A stretch of DNA of 64,000 nucleotides, taken from NCBI RefSeq assembly GCF_002072215.1, contig NZ_JXMW01000001.1, positions 186,001 through 250,000 of the forward strand. The letters are read 5' to 3'. Made by a program: the position numbers and the translations under genes. Positions 10,039 through 19,506 of this stretch are shown here, piece by piece. Positions within the stretch are counted from its first letter, which is position 1, and every line of letters begins with the position of its first letter. Source of the DNA: Methanobrevibacter arboriphilus JCM 13429 = DSM 1125 (GTDB lineage Archaea; Methanobacteriota; Methanobacteria; Methanobacteriales; Methanobacteriaceae). The notes under the pieces were generated by a model, which saw only the letters and a program-made list of their open reading frames with translations, made no database searches and was not told the DNA's origin.

Positions 10039-11490
10039 ATGAAATATATTACCCGAAGAGATATTTATATAGCATTATATTATCTAGGTAAAGTAATGCA
10101 AGGAGTAGGAATAGTAATACTATTACCAATAATTATTGCCTTAATATATAGAGAACATATTTATCTTTTAGGGTTTATAATACCTTCTTTGATATCATTA
10201 GGTGTGGGAACATTACTTGGAAGAATAAATCCTAAATGTAATCGAGTTAGGTTGAAACATGGGATGATTGTATCCTCATTAGCTTGGCTTTGGGCTGCAT
10301 TTATTGGAGCTCTAGTAATGTACATATGTTTAGATATTTCATTCATAAATGCTTTTTTTGAGAATATGTCTGCTTGGACAGGAAGTGGATTTACAATATT
10401 CCAAGATGTAGAAATCTTACCAAACTCCATACTATTTCTTAGAAGCCTTGAACAGTGGGTAGGGGGATTGGGAGTTGTTGTTATAATGATTGGAGTTTTA
10501 ATCCATTCAGGAACCGCTGCATCTCGTCTTTATAAATCTGAAGCTAGAGAAGACAGAATAAAACCCAGTATAGCCAACACATTAAAAAAGATTCTCCAAA
10601 TATATTTAATTTACACAATTATAGGAACTTTATTATTTATTATAGTTGGAATGCCAGTTTTTGATGCTGTAAACAATACATTTACTGCAATATCTACTGG
10701 AGGAATGTCTATTAAGAATATTAATATGGGTTTTTATAATAATGATTTATTTTATATAATATCCATGATTATGATGATAATTGGGGCAACTAGTTTTCTA
10801 TCTCACTATCAAGCAATTAAAACAAGAGGAAAATCGATCTTTAGTGACATACAGTTTAAAGCTATGATAGGAGTAATAATTGTTGCAAGTCTTTTATTAA
10901 TATTAGCTAATAACATACTCCCTATAGATGCTATTTATAGTGTAGTGTCTGCTATAACAACAACAGGAGCAAGTATAAATCCTTCTGGATATTTTACAGA
11001 TTATAATGCATTTATAAAAGTTATTATAATAGTTCTTATGTTTATAGGTGGTGCAGCAGGTTCTACTGTTGGTGCAGTAAAAATAATCAGAGTAATCACC
11101 TTACTAAGAGGAATATACAAAAATATAATAAATATAATTTCTCCAGAAGGACGAGTAATAAATATGGAACTATCTAACAAAAATTTAAAAGAAACTCAAG
11201 TTAGAGAAGCAAGTTCATATATCTCTCTTTATCTGATATTCATTGTTATTGGTTGGTCTGTATTAGTATTCTATGGTTATGATGGAATGAACTCTTTATT
11301 TGAAATAGTTTCTGCACAGGGAAATGTAGGACTGAGTGTCGGAATTGTGAATGGAGAAATGCCTATTGGAGCTAAAATAATTACAATATTTAACATGTGG
11401 ATAGGTCGTCTGGAAATAATACCCGTACTAGTAATTTTAAGAAGTTTTATTGAAATATTTAAAGGAGTAATTCCTAAAAAAACTTATTAA
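10039..11490 (+). CDS. trkH: TrkH-type potassium uptake membrane subunit
   Basis: A 483-residue TrkH/KtrB-type transporter that forms the membrane channel for K+ uptake. The four pore-loop filters can be seen in order: MSAWTGSGFT (~111-120), FTAISTGGMSI, VSAITTTGASI and SAQGNVGLSVG, each followed by a membrane helix, and the GGAAGSTVGAVKIIR segment between repeats three and four is typical. Filter glycines are intact in all four. The regulatory partner TrkA is encoded 215 bases downstream on the same strand, so the two probably form one transport system, though the AT-rich gap leaves room for a separate promoter. Confidence 0.95.
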   Translation: MKYITRRDIYIALYYLGKVMQGVGIVILLPIIIALIYREHIYLLGFIIPSLISLGVGTLLGRINPKCNRVRLKHGMIVSSLAWLWAAFIGALVMYICLDISFINAFFENMSAWTGSGFTIFQDVEILPNSILFLRSLEQWVGGLGVVVIMIGVLIHSGTAASRLYKSEAREDRIKPSIANTLKKILQIYLIYTIIGTLLFIIVGMPVFDAVNNTFTAISTGGMSIKNINMGFYNNDLFYIISMIMMIIGATSFLSHYQAIKTRGKSIFSDIQFKAMIGVIIVASLLLILANNILPIDAIYSVVSAITTTGASINPSGYFTDYNAFIKVIIIVLMFIGGAAGSTVGAVKIIRVITLLRGIYKNIINIISPEGRVINMELSNKNLKETQVREASSYISLYLIFIVIGWSVLVFYGYDGMNSLFEIVSAQGNVGLSVGIVNGEMPIGAKIITIFNMWIGRLEIIPVLVILRSFIEIFKGVIPKKTY

Positions 11491-11705
11491 AATAAATAAA
11501 AAATATTCTAAAATTAATAATAACAAAAAAGCTTATTAACATCAATAAACATAGACTTAAAATCATTGTCAAATTAAAATTATAAAAAATTATAAATTTA
11601 ATAATTTATTATAAAAATTACAAAATATTATTAAAAATATTATAAATTATTATAAATTATTATAAAAAATTATTAATATCAGTGTATAATAATCAAGGTG
11701 TTTGA

Positions 11706-12356
11706 ATGTATGTTATTATAATGGGAGGTGGGCGTGTAGGACTCACACTTGCAGACCTTCTAATAAATGATGGTTATGATATTACTCTAATCGAAAATAG
11801 TGAAAATTTATGTAATGATGCAGCTGCAGAATTAGATGCATTAATAATCTGTGGAAATGGTACTGATACAAAAACATTAGAAGAAGCCAATATACAAGAT
11901 GCTGATTTTTTTGTAGCAGCTACTGGAAATGATGAAGCTAATCTTCTTTCATCTATATTAGTTAAAGATTATGGAATACCTAAAATAATAGCTAGAGTAA
12001 GTAACCCTGATCACGAAGAAGCTTTCAGAAAAGTTGGAATAGATGATGTAATAAGTCCTGAAATAACAGCAGCAGGTTTTCTTGAAAAGATTATAACCCG
12101 CCCCAATGTAGCTGATTTAACTGCTTTTGGAAAAGGCAATGCAGAAATCCTTGATATGATTATAGAAAATGAGAAAGTTACTGGTAAAAAAGTATCTGAT
12201 GTTTCTCCAACTGATGATTACATGATAATTGCTACCTATCATGGAGGTAAGTTAACTATTCCAAAACCTGATACAGTCTTAAACAAAGGGAATAAAATCT
12301 CAATACTTGTAAAAAGAGGTAACTTTAAAAAAGCGGCTAAAAAATTCATGAAATAG
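11706..12356 (+). CDS. trkA: TrkA potassium uptake regulatory subunit
   Basis: A 216-residue cytoplasmic RCK protein. The N-terminal Rossmann domain ([18 protein letters not shown], then an acidic strand end at LIENSE and ICGNGTD) binds NAD(H) or a nucleotide; residues ~140-216 form the TrkA-C domain ([18 protein letters not shown] ... [10 protein letters not shown]). It gates the TrkH channel encoded just upstream. The length is that of single-RCK archaeal TrkA. The start ATG follows AAGGTGTTTGA. Confidence 0.95.
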   Translation: MYVIIMGGGRVGLTLADLLINDGYDITLIENSENLCNDAAAELDALIICGNGTDTKTLEEANIQDADFFVAATGNDEANLLSSILVKDYGIPKIIARVSNPDHEEAFRKVGIDDVISPEITAAGFLEKIITRPNVADLTAFGKGNAEILDMIIENEKVTGKKVSDVSPTDDYMIIATYHGGKLTIPKPDTVLNKGNKISILVKRGNFKKAAKKFMK

Positions 12357-12911
12357 ATAATAAAATGAAATAGATAAAATTAAATAATAAAATAATAAAA
12401 TCAAATAAATAGTTAATAACATTGAATAAAGATTAATAAAATAAATGGTTATCAATATATAAATAGTTAATATCAAGTAAATAATTAAGAATATTTTATA
12501 TTTAGATTATATGATTAGACAATATAACAATCATCTAATATAATGTGTGTTATACATTGTGATTTATATGATATAATCATATAGATAGATGATATAGTAG
12601 ATATAATATATAGATGTAAGATATTTAATATTATTAAAAATTAAACAGCACATGAAAATATCATAATAATCATTGCTTAAACAATAAGTTAATTACTTTT
12701 TTAAATTTAAAATGATGAAACTATTAATTAAATCAAGGATAAGTAAAATAGTAAAATTGAAATAAAAATAAGAGAAATATTTTAATATTTTTTTGTCATT
12801 AATTATTATTCAAACATTTGGAAATAATATTAACTAGAAATAATAGTTATAAATAATAAGTAGGAATAATATTTATAAATAATAATTAGGAATAATAGTT
12901 ATGAATAATAA
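12357..12911. other. AT-rich convergent spacer
   Basis: The 550 bases between trkA and the minus-strand hydrolase hold reiterated AAATAATAAAAT-like sequence and, near the right end, three similar copies of AGGAATAATATTTATAAATA spaced about 28 bases (12835-12905). No gene was recognised. Confidence 0.5.
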
Positions 12912-13532
12912 CTAATATCCTTGAAACATTTGTCTTGCTAGTTCTATATGTCTTTTACCATTATTAACCCAAGGACCATGTCCAGGTAAGAGATATTTTA
13001 CATCTAATTTGCTCAATCTATCAATAGATTCAGCCATATCATTAGAATTTCCACCAATATCTATTCTACCAAAACCACCATTAGAAAAAACTGTATCTCC
13101 GGAAATAAGTATTTCACCATCCCAAAGAGAAATTCCTCCACTAGTATGGCCTGGAGTATGAAGAACTTCAAAGTTTGATATTTTATCTCCTTCTTTAAGT
13201 TCTATATCAACATCATTTCTCCTAATAGATTCTCCGAAAATAAAGCCTGCGGTTGATGAAAGATCTCCAGATCTAATTGATTCAGCATCATTTTCATGAA
13301 TAAGAACCTTAGCATTAGGAAATAAATAATTTCCACCAACGTGATCAAAGTGACAATGTGTATTTACAATCATAGATATATCATCAATACTATAGTTAGC
13401 TTCTTTAATTTTTTGATATAAATAATCTTTTTTTATACCAGTTCCAGTATCGATTAATATATCATCAAACAAATAACAATTAGAGTCAGCCCCAAAGCCT
13501 TCAATACAAAAAATATTTTTTATTTTTTCCAT
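12912..13532 (-). CDS. MBL-fold metallo-hydrolase (glyoxalase II-like)
   Basis: A 206-residue metallo-beta-lactamase-fold protein. The metal motif THCHFDHVGG is complete; further ligands are His in LHTPGHTSGG, Asp in ISGDTVF and His in LLPGHGP, so a binuclear metal site is expected. The order and length fit the glyoxalase II-like branch, but the substrate is not determined by sequence. The frame extends to a TTG at 13544; TTGAGG is the ribosome site for the ATG at 13532, so the shorter form is preferred. Monocistronic. Confidence 0.88.
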   Translation of the reverse strand: MEKIKNIFCIEGFGADSNCYLFDDILIDTGTGIKKDYLYQKIKEANYSIDDISMIVNTHCHFDHVGGNYLFPNAKVLIHENDAESIRSGDLSSTAGFIFGESIRRNDVDIELKEGDKISNFEVLHTPGHTSGGISLWDGEILISGDTVFSNGGFGRIDIGGNSNDMAESIDRLSKLDVKYLLPGHGPWVNNGKRHIELARQMFQGY

Positions 13533-13850
13533 AAAAATCCTCAATAATATTCATAATGATATTCAATATAATAATACTAATACATAATTATATAATAATA
13601 CAACTTATAATAATATAATGTATAATAATACTATATATAATACTCGTCACAATTATAATATATATAGTTTAATAATATTGCATACTAGTTAAAATTAAAA
13701 TAACAATTTAAACCATTTAAAAGCAAGCAATTAAATTATTATATATTTTAATTATTATCTAATTTAATATTTAAATAGATTTTGAAAATAATCATCAATG
13801 AAAATTAGCTATTATTTTTAAAAATAGTCCTTAGTAAAAAATAAATAAAT
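13533..13850. other. AT-rich spacer upstream of the hydrolase
   Basis: The 318 bases between the hydrolase start and the 3' end of tRNA-Trp hold AT-rich sequence with repeated TAATAATA and TATATAATA tracts. No gene was recognised. Confidence 0.5.
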
Positions 13851-14011
13851 GGGGTCACAGGGATTTGAACCCCGATCCTGGGATTTCTCATGTCTCAGTA
13901 CTCCAATTGATCATCATACTATACGATGTTGATCATCATACTGTCAGTTACGCGTTTTTTTCTTCAAAGACAACTGGAGTCCCAGATGATGCCAGATTAC
14001 ACTATAACCCC
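13851..14011 (-). tRNA. tRNA-Trp(CCA) with intron
   Basis: Acceptor GGGGTTA pairs with TGACCCC (one G-U). The anticodon stem TGGGA/TCCCA flanks the loop CTCCAGA once the intron is removed, giving anticodon CCA. The T arm GATCGGGGTTCAAATCCC is standard and the discriminator is A. CCA is not encoded. The 89-base intron (13885-13973) splits the loop at the canonical 37/38 position. Confidence 0.92.
13885..13973 (-). ncRNA. tRNA-Trp intron carrying a box C/D guide RNA
   Basis: Flanking sequences can form the bulge-helix-bulge cut by the archaeal splicing endonuclease (bulge after G37, and AAA before the anticodon stem). Inside, a box C (ATGATGA, 13911-13917) and box D (CTGA, 13895-13898) enclose 12 bases. 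The guide part reads TTGGAGT and pairs with the pre-tRNA anticodon region; by the box D plus five rule the target is C34. This matches the known role of euryarchaeal tRNA-Trp introns in guiding 2'-O-methylation. An upstream CTGA (13944-13947) and a second ATGATGA (13933-13939) would be D' and C'. Confidence 0.8.
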
Positions 14012-14060
14012 AACTACAAAACAAAAATGAACATTGTAATGGTTTTTTATAATAAATTTG

Positions 14061-14133
<73 letters not shown>

Positions 14134-14389
14134 AACATTGAAAGTTTAGTTTAACTTAATATTTAAATGTTTTGATAAAATTTAGAATAATGAATATTTC
14201 ATAAAATATTAAAAATAAGCTAATAAATTGAATTAGAGATTAATCCCATTAAAAATAGTAACAATGATAAATTAACTAAAATATCCATTAATACTAAAAA
14301 ATAAGCCATTAAAATGATAAAAAGGAATTTAATTAAATTGATTAAGTTTGATTTATATTAACCATATTATAAGATACATAGTTATATTT

Positions 14390-14797
14390 CTAAAATTTAA
14401 TTTGTTTATCGATACCTATAATTTCATCTAGTTCTAGACCATTTTTCAAAGCTACATCTTTTTCTATCTTATAATTATTACTTCTAGTTCTATCTATTTT
14501 CTCTGGAGATAAAAATAGCCATTTTGTATATTTAAATTTAATTCCTAAAAAAGGAGATGCTCCAAAAATATCACAAAATTCACAAAGAGCATCAATCTGA
14601 GGAGAATCAATGTAAATTTTATCTTTAGTAGTAGTTTTGACCTCAATTGCAAGATATAATTTTCCATTGCCTGCTAAAACATCTGGAAGAGGTCTTTTGG
14701 TAGCTCCACCTGACGCTGGAGCTCTCATAGCTGCAAAATCCTTTTCCCATAATTTGTGAACTAAATCTCTTTCTTCTGCTGAACCTTTTTTAGCCAT
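14390..14797 (-). CDS. hjc: Holliday junction resolvase Hjc
   Basis: A 135-residue archaeal Hjc, which resolves four-way DNA junctions made during recombination and fork repair. The PD-(D/E)XK nuclease core is complete: Glu8/Glu9 in the first helix, the basic loop [15 protein letters not shown] ending at Asp39, and Glu52-x-Lys54 in AIEVKTTT. The C-terminal helix includes [18 protein letters not shown], which matches the dimer-forming part of the family. The length is typical. Monocistronic on the minus strand, upstream of the Trp/Cys tRNA genes. Confidence 0.95.
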   Translation of the reverse strand: MAKKGSAEERDLVHKLWEKDFAAMRAPASGGATKRPLPDVLAGNGKLYLAIEVKTTTKDKIYIDSPQIDALCEFCDIFGASPFLGIKFKYTKWLFLSPEKIDRTRSNNYKIEKDVALKNGLELDEIIGIDKQIKF

Positions 14798-15182
14798 CTT
14801 ACCAACACAGCAATATTATAATAAATATTATAATATAATTCTATAATAATAATAATTATAGAATAATCTTATAATAACATGATAATTAATGAAATAATCC
14901 TAATGAAATAAACAGTTTAATAATGACTATAATATCTAAATTATAATATCTAACATGATATACTTTAAATTTTTCCTAGCTAATGAAAAGTAATATTTTA
15001 ATTAACAATATTTGAAAAATAATAAAAATTAAAAGTTAATGAATTTAAATAATAAATTTAAATGAGAATAAATTTAAATGAGTATTAATAAGAAAAATAA
15101 AATAAAAATAATGAGAAAAGAAATAAAAAAGAAAATAAAGAAATAAAAAAAGAAATAAAATATTCTAATAGAATGAAAAGTA
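14798..15182. other. AT-rich spacer
   Basis: The 385 bases between hjc and the secreted-protein gene are AT-rich, with AAATGAGAATAAATTTAAATGAG and AAATAAAAAAGAAAATAAAG-like reiterations near the right end. No gene was recognised. Confidence 0.5.
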
Positions 15183-15722
15183 TTAAACTAATTTAATCTC
15201 AAGAGAATTTGAGTTAAATTGGAATTGCTCTCCATTTAGTACATAAGTTATAGAATATCCACCAATAGAAAATGGATTTGAGACAGTTGCATCAGGACCA
15301 AAATCCTCTTTAACTTGAGCTAAAGTAGGAATATTTAAAGACACAGAATATGTTTTAGATTCTCCTGGAGCTAAGCTTCCAAAATTATTAGAAGATGATT
15401 GATCCTCTGCAAGAACGTTAGTAATGGTAGTATTACCATCATTTGTAATTTTCCATATTAAATTAACTGTTTTTCCTTCAGCAGAATATTCAGGGCCATT
15501 CAAAGAAGCAGTGACACTGTTTTCATCAGTATTTCCATTGAAGTTTGTATTTCGATTATTAATATTCTTATTATTAGTAACATTGTTAACAGTTTTATTT
15601 GAACTGCTATTATCAGTCATATTATTAACTTCATTATCAGTACCTTGAGTTAATAAAAATGCTGAAACTCCGCAAATAGCAATTATAATAACTATTATTA
15701 ATGCTATAAATTTATTTTGCAT
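15183..15722 (-). CDS. Secreted or membrane-anchored protein with a CARDB/DUF11-like domain
   Basis: A 179-residue protein with one N-terminal hydrophobic segment (FIALIIVIIIAICGVSAFLL, residues ~5-24), an Asn/Thr-rich linker (~30-68) and a C-terminal beta-sandwich-like domain with the pattern NLIWKITNDGNTTITNV ... FGSLAPGESKTYSV, as in CARDB- or DUF11-type domains that often decorate archaeal cell-surface proteins. The N-terminal segment probably stays as an anchor. AAGGAGGT at good spacing fixes the ATG and suggests strong translation. No catalytic motif; the domain may bind other surface proteins or polymers. Confidence 0.65.
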   Translation of the reverse strand: MQNKFIALIIVIIIAICGVSAFLLTQGTDNEVNNMTDNSSSNKTVNNVTNNKNINNRNTNFNGNTDENSVTASLNGPEYSAEGKTVNLIWKITNDGNTTITNVLAEDQSSSNNFGSLAPGESKTYSVSLNIPTLAQVKEDFGPDATVSNPFSIGGYSITYVLNGEQFQFNSNSLEIKLV

Positions 15723-16216
<494 letters not shown>

Positions 16217-16332
16217 ATTGATAACAAATAAAATTAACTTATTTAAAACATTAAATTAATTAAAAACATTATAATAAATTAGATTACTTAAGACATTATA
16301 ACATTTAAAGTATTTATATATTTAAAGATTAA

Positions 16333-16415
16333 TGCGGGAGCAGGGATTCGAACCCTGGTAGACCTGCGTCAACAGGTCCTAAGCCTGTCCCCTTTGGCCG
16401 CTCGGGCACCCCCGC
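16333..16415 (-). tRNA. tRNA-Leu(TAG)
   Basis: A class II tRNA with a long variable arm. Acceptor GCGGGGG pairs with CTCCCGC, anticodon stem ACAGG/CCTGT encloses CTTAGGA (anticodon TAG), the variable arm is about GACGCAGGTC, and the T loop is GTTCGAATC. The discriminator is A and CCA is not encoded. Confidence 0.93.
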
Positions 16416-16440
16416 TTTAGATAAGAAGGAGGTTTGTCCC

Positions 16441-16503
16441 ATGAATCTTCAAAACATAAATGTAACACAATATAATTCATTGAAAAAATTACATAACAAA
16501 TAA
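16441..16503 (+). CDS. Possible 20-residue small protein with a perfect ribosome site
   Basis: Between tRNA-Leu and tRNA-Glu, on the opposite strand, AAGGAGGT (16427-16434) is followed after six bases by an ATG and 20 codons ending in TAA (MNLQNINVTQ then YNSLKKLHNK). The ribosome site is as good as any in the window. The peptide is polar and basic at its end, with no known motif. It could be a real small protein, a relic, or chance in a tRNA spacer. Confidence 0.3.
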   Translation: MNLQNINVTQYNSLKKLHNK

Positions 16504-16547
16504 ATGAAATATATAATTAAATGAATTATATATTGAACAAATGATAA

Positions 16548-16625
<78 letters not shown>

Positions 16626-16888
16626 AAATAAAAAAATTTAGTAAACTTATAATAGTATTATTGTATTAACTTATAAACATTACTATTATAACACTTTATA
16701 ATATTAAATTTATAAAATTATTATTAATTAAGATTATTTTATTAATATATTCATATTTATTAATATATCAATATTAATATATTTTATCAACAAGATTACT
16801 ACAATTAAGATTATTATTAATTTATTTAAAATTATATTTATTAAAATTACCCAATAATCTAAAATAATCAAATTAAAGCTTATATCAA

Positions 16889-16962
<74 letters not shown>

Positions 16963-16967
16963 AAAAA

Positions 16968-17040
<73 letters not shown>

Positions 17041-17044
17041 ATAT

Positions 17045-17150
17045 GAAAACCCACGCCTATAATCGGGCATGATGATAGCATATGTCTAAAATCATTGAAG
17101 CTTTAGACAGCATTACATAGGTTGATAATCATCATATATAAACTTTTTGA
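17045..17150 (-). ncRNA. Candidate structured RNA / leader upstream of tRNA-Asn
   Basis: On the minus strand a TATA-like TTTATATA (about 17137-17144) is followed by ATGATGAT, an internal region, an 8-bp stem TGTCTAAA/TTTAGACA with an 11-base loop, and the matching ATCATCAT; a G+C-rich CCCGATTATAGGCGTGGG lies between this and tRNA-Asn. The nested pairing and higher GC than the surrounding spacer suggest a small RNA or processed leader. It has a C-box-like ATGATGA but no clear D box, so I cannot assign a class. Confidence 0.35.
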
Positions 17151-17246
17151 TAATTAAATAAACCAAGCAAAAATTTAAAATCTTTTAAAAATCTTAAATC
17201 AAGAAATAGTAATTAAAATAGACTTATTATAAACTAAAAAAAATAT

Positions 17247-17861
17247 TCAAATACTGAAATAAGCTGAAATAGCTAGTATAGTTATAATTGTTAATGGAAT
17301 AGCTTTAAAAAGGCTTGATTTAGATTTAGTAGCTATTAATATGTATATTAGTCCTATTATTAATGATATGAATATTGCCATAAAAGGAAAGATTCTTTGA
17401 AGTATTGCAGTTAAAATAATAACCATTAAAGCAGTAGCTATAACAACATCCCATTCAACCGAGTTTTTATCTGGTTTTACAGGTTCTTTCCTATAATTTT
17501 GAGAATAATAATCATTATTTTGATTTTTATTTAGATTAACCGGATATTTAGAAGGATTTTCAAAATTATCAAATTCTTGATTTTTCCTCATATAACTATC
17601 CTTAATTGGACTCCTATGATAATTAGAAACATCAGAATTAATAGAATCATCATGATTATTACGATTATTCCCATAATTATCGATTTTTCCATAATTATTG
17701 TTTTTCCTATAATCATCCTCTTTTGAATAATGATTTCTAGATGAATCTTGCATTGAGTTTGGGTGAGAATCATTAGGAATTAAACTCAAAGGTTTACCAC
17801 ACTTAATACATTTTAAAGTACCATCCCTATTTTGAGTCCCACAATATCTACAATATACCAT
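17247..17861 (-). CDS. Zinc-ribbon membrane protein with Asn-rich linker
   Basis: About 204 residues. It starts with a zinc ribbon, MVYCRYCGTQN ... LKCIKCGKPL, with Cys4/Cys7 and Cys18/Cys21. A long hydrophilic linker rich in Asn, Tyr, Ser and Asp (~28-135) follows, and then three closely spaced hydrophobic segments (~139-203) ending near the stop. Proteins of this layout are common in Methanobrevibacter and unassigned. The zinc ribbon faces the cytoplasm if the first membrane segment is in-to-out. A TTG one codon upstream gives 17864, but the ATG after AAAGGGATTTG is preferred. Confidence 0.6.
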   Translation of the reverse strand: MVYCRYCGTQNRDGTLKCIKCGKPLSLIPNDSHPNSMQDSSRNHYSKEDDYRKNNNYGKIDNYGNNRNNHDDSINSDVSNYHRSPIKDSYMRKNQEFDNFENPSKYPVNLNKNQNNDYYSQNYRKEPVKPDKNSVEWDVVIATALMVIILTAILQRIFPFMAIFISLIIGLIYILIATKSKSSLFKAIPLTIITILAISAYFSI

Positions 17862-17864
17862 CAA

Positions 17865-18244
17865 ATCCCTTTAATATCTTTTTATAAAATACAATTTATA
17901 TAACTATAAAATACTTTATCAGTTTATTATAATATATATTATTATATTATTAACTTTATAAATTTTTAGATATTCTTTAATCTATTCTTTTAATATATTC
18001 TTTTAATCTATTTTTTAACTTATTATTTTAACCTATTGTATTAATCTAGTATTTTAACCTATTATTTTAATCTAGTATTTTAGTTTATTATTATAATCTA
18101 TATCTTATGTAATTATTTTATGTAATATTACCATTTTAGCTAATATTATATTATCATTTATATCATTAATAATTTAAATAATATATTTTAAATAATAATA
18201 TTATATAAAATAACAGTAGTTAACATAAAACAAAAGGAAACAAA
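17865..18244. repeat. AT-rich spacer with degenerate TATTTTAACCTAT-type repeats
   Basis: Between the divergent zinc-ribbon and radical SAM genes, the stretch 17965-18110 repeats variants of CTATTATTTTAATCTAGTA about eight times with a period near 14-16 bases. There is no frame. The repeat seems a local expansion of promoter-proximal AT-rich sequence. Confidence 0.5.
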
Positions 18245-19246
18245 ATGACATATATAAATAAAATAAAAAGCTTTGAAGTTATAGATTTAATCAGTAAAGC
18301 TAATAAACTTAGTTTAAAAAAAAGATACAACACTATAAGTTTAGAAAGAGCAATATTCTTATCATGGTGGTGTGAAAAAGGAGATTGTAGTTTTTGTTAT
18401 ATGAGTACACAAAAAAACAAGATTAAAGATCCTAAAAAAGCTAGAAGAAAAGTTGAAAGTATATTAGCAGAAGCAGAAATGTGTAAACGATTAAATTGGA
18501 ATATAGAATTTTTATCTGGAGGATATGAATCATTTGAAATAAAAGAAATAAAAGAAATAGCAAAAAAAATATATAATATAACAAACAATCAAGTATGGTT
18601 AAATATTGGTATAACAAATGATTTAGAGGAATATGGAGAAGAAGTTATTGGTATAACTGGAGCAGTTGAAACAGCCAACCCCAAGTTGCATGATAAACTA
18701 TGTCCAAGCAAACCCTTAGATAAAATTGGAAATATGTTGGATAAAGCTGGAGAACTAGGTTTCAAAAAAGCGATTACTGTGATTTTAGGACTAGGTGAGA
18801 CTCCTGATGATATTGAATATTTAATTGAATACATTAAAAATCATAAAATTGATAGAGTAATATTTTATTCTTTAAATCCTCATAAAGACACAGAATTTGA
18901 AAAATCATCACAACCTGCCTCTTTATATTATGCAGGAGTAGTATCCACAATAAGACTTGTTTTTCCAGATATTGAAATAATATGTGGTACTTGGACAGAC
19001 AATCTAGCCAATATTGGTCCCTTAATTTTAAGTGGAGCTAATGGTATAACAAAATTTCCTCTTTTTAAAATGTTTGGAACAAAATATGGAAAAAGAGTTG
19101 AAGAAGAAGTTTATTGGGCAGGAAGAAAATTAAAAGGAACATTTACAGATCAAAAACAGCTGGGAAAAAAAGAAAGCGAATATATGTCCAATCTAGATCC
19201 TTTTATAAAAAGATATATCAAAGAATCATTAAATGATAAATATTAA
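18245..19246 (+). CDS. Radical SAM protein with an atypical CX4CX2C cluster motif
   Basis: A 333-residue radical SAM TIM-barrel protein. The cluster cysteines are Cys43, Cys48 and Cys51 in WWCEKGDCSFCYM, a CX4CX2C spacing instead of the usual CX3CX2C. Downstream are LSGGYESFE (the GGE-like SAM motif), ITGAVETANPKLHDKL (a BioB/HydE-like strand with Glu), ILGLGETPDDIEYLIEY and FYSLNPHKDTEF, which resemble biotin-synthase-like enzymes. The product is unknown. HmdB/HcgA, a radical SAM enzyme of iron-guanylylpyridinol cofactor synthesis, has a different atypical spacing (CX5CX2C), so orthology is doubtful. AAGGAAA precedes the ATG. Monocistronic, upstream of gatB by 260 bases. Confidence 0.75.
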   Translation: MTYINKIKSFEVIDLISKANKLSLKKRYNTISLERAIFLSWWCEKGDCSFCYMSTQKNKIKDPKKARRKVESILAEAEMCKRLNWNIEFLSGGYESFEIKEIKEIAKKIYNITNNQVWLNIGITNDLEEYGEEVIGITGAVETANPKLHDKLCPSKPLDKIGNMLDKAGELGFKKAITVILGLGETPDDIEYLIEYIKNHKIDRVIFYSLNPHKDTEFEKSSQPASLYYAGVVSTIRLVFPDIEIICGTWTDNLANIGPLILSGANGITKFPLFKMFGTKYGKRVEEEVYWAGRKLKGTFTDQKQLGKKESEYMSNLDPFIKRYIKESLNDKY

Positions 19247-19350
19247 ACTTAACTTTTTAAACTTAAATTATTAAACTTAAATTATTAAATTCAAATTATT
19301 AAATTTGGAAAAATTTATAATATATAAAATAGTTAAATAGAATATTATCA

Positions 19351-19418
19351 AAAATAAATTAAAGATGAAAATAAATTAAAGATGAAAATAAATTAAAGAT
19401 GTGAATAAATTAAAAGTA
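19351..19418. repeat. 17-bp tandem repeat, three perfect copies plus one degenerate
   Basis: The unit AAAATAAATTAAAGATG occurs at 19351-19367, 19368-19384 and 19385-19401, followed by a variant. It lies in the spacer before gatB. Confidence 0.85.
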
Positions 19419-19506
19419 TGATTTAGTTAAATAGTTTAAATTGTTTAAAATTATATATTATTAATTCTAATTAGTATTTCTAATTATTGGAGGAATTATT
19501 ATTGAC

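Noticed and set aside
17045-17150. SRP (7S) RNA
   Set aside because: It is too short and lacks the conserved domain IV GGAA tetraloop region.
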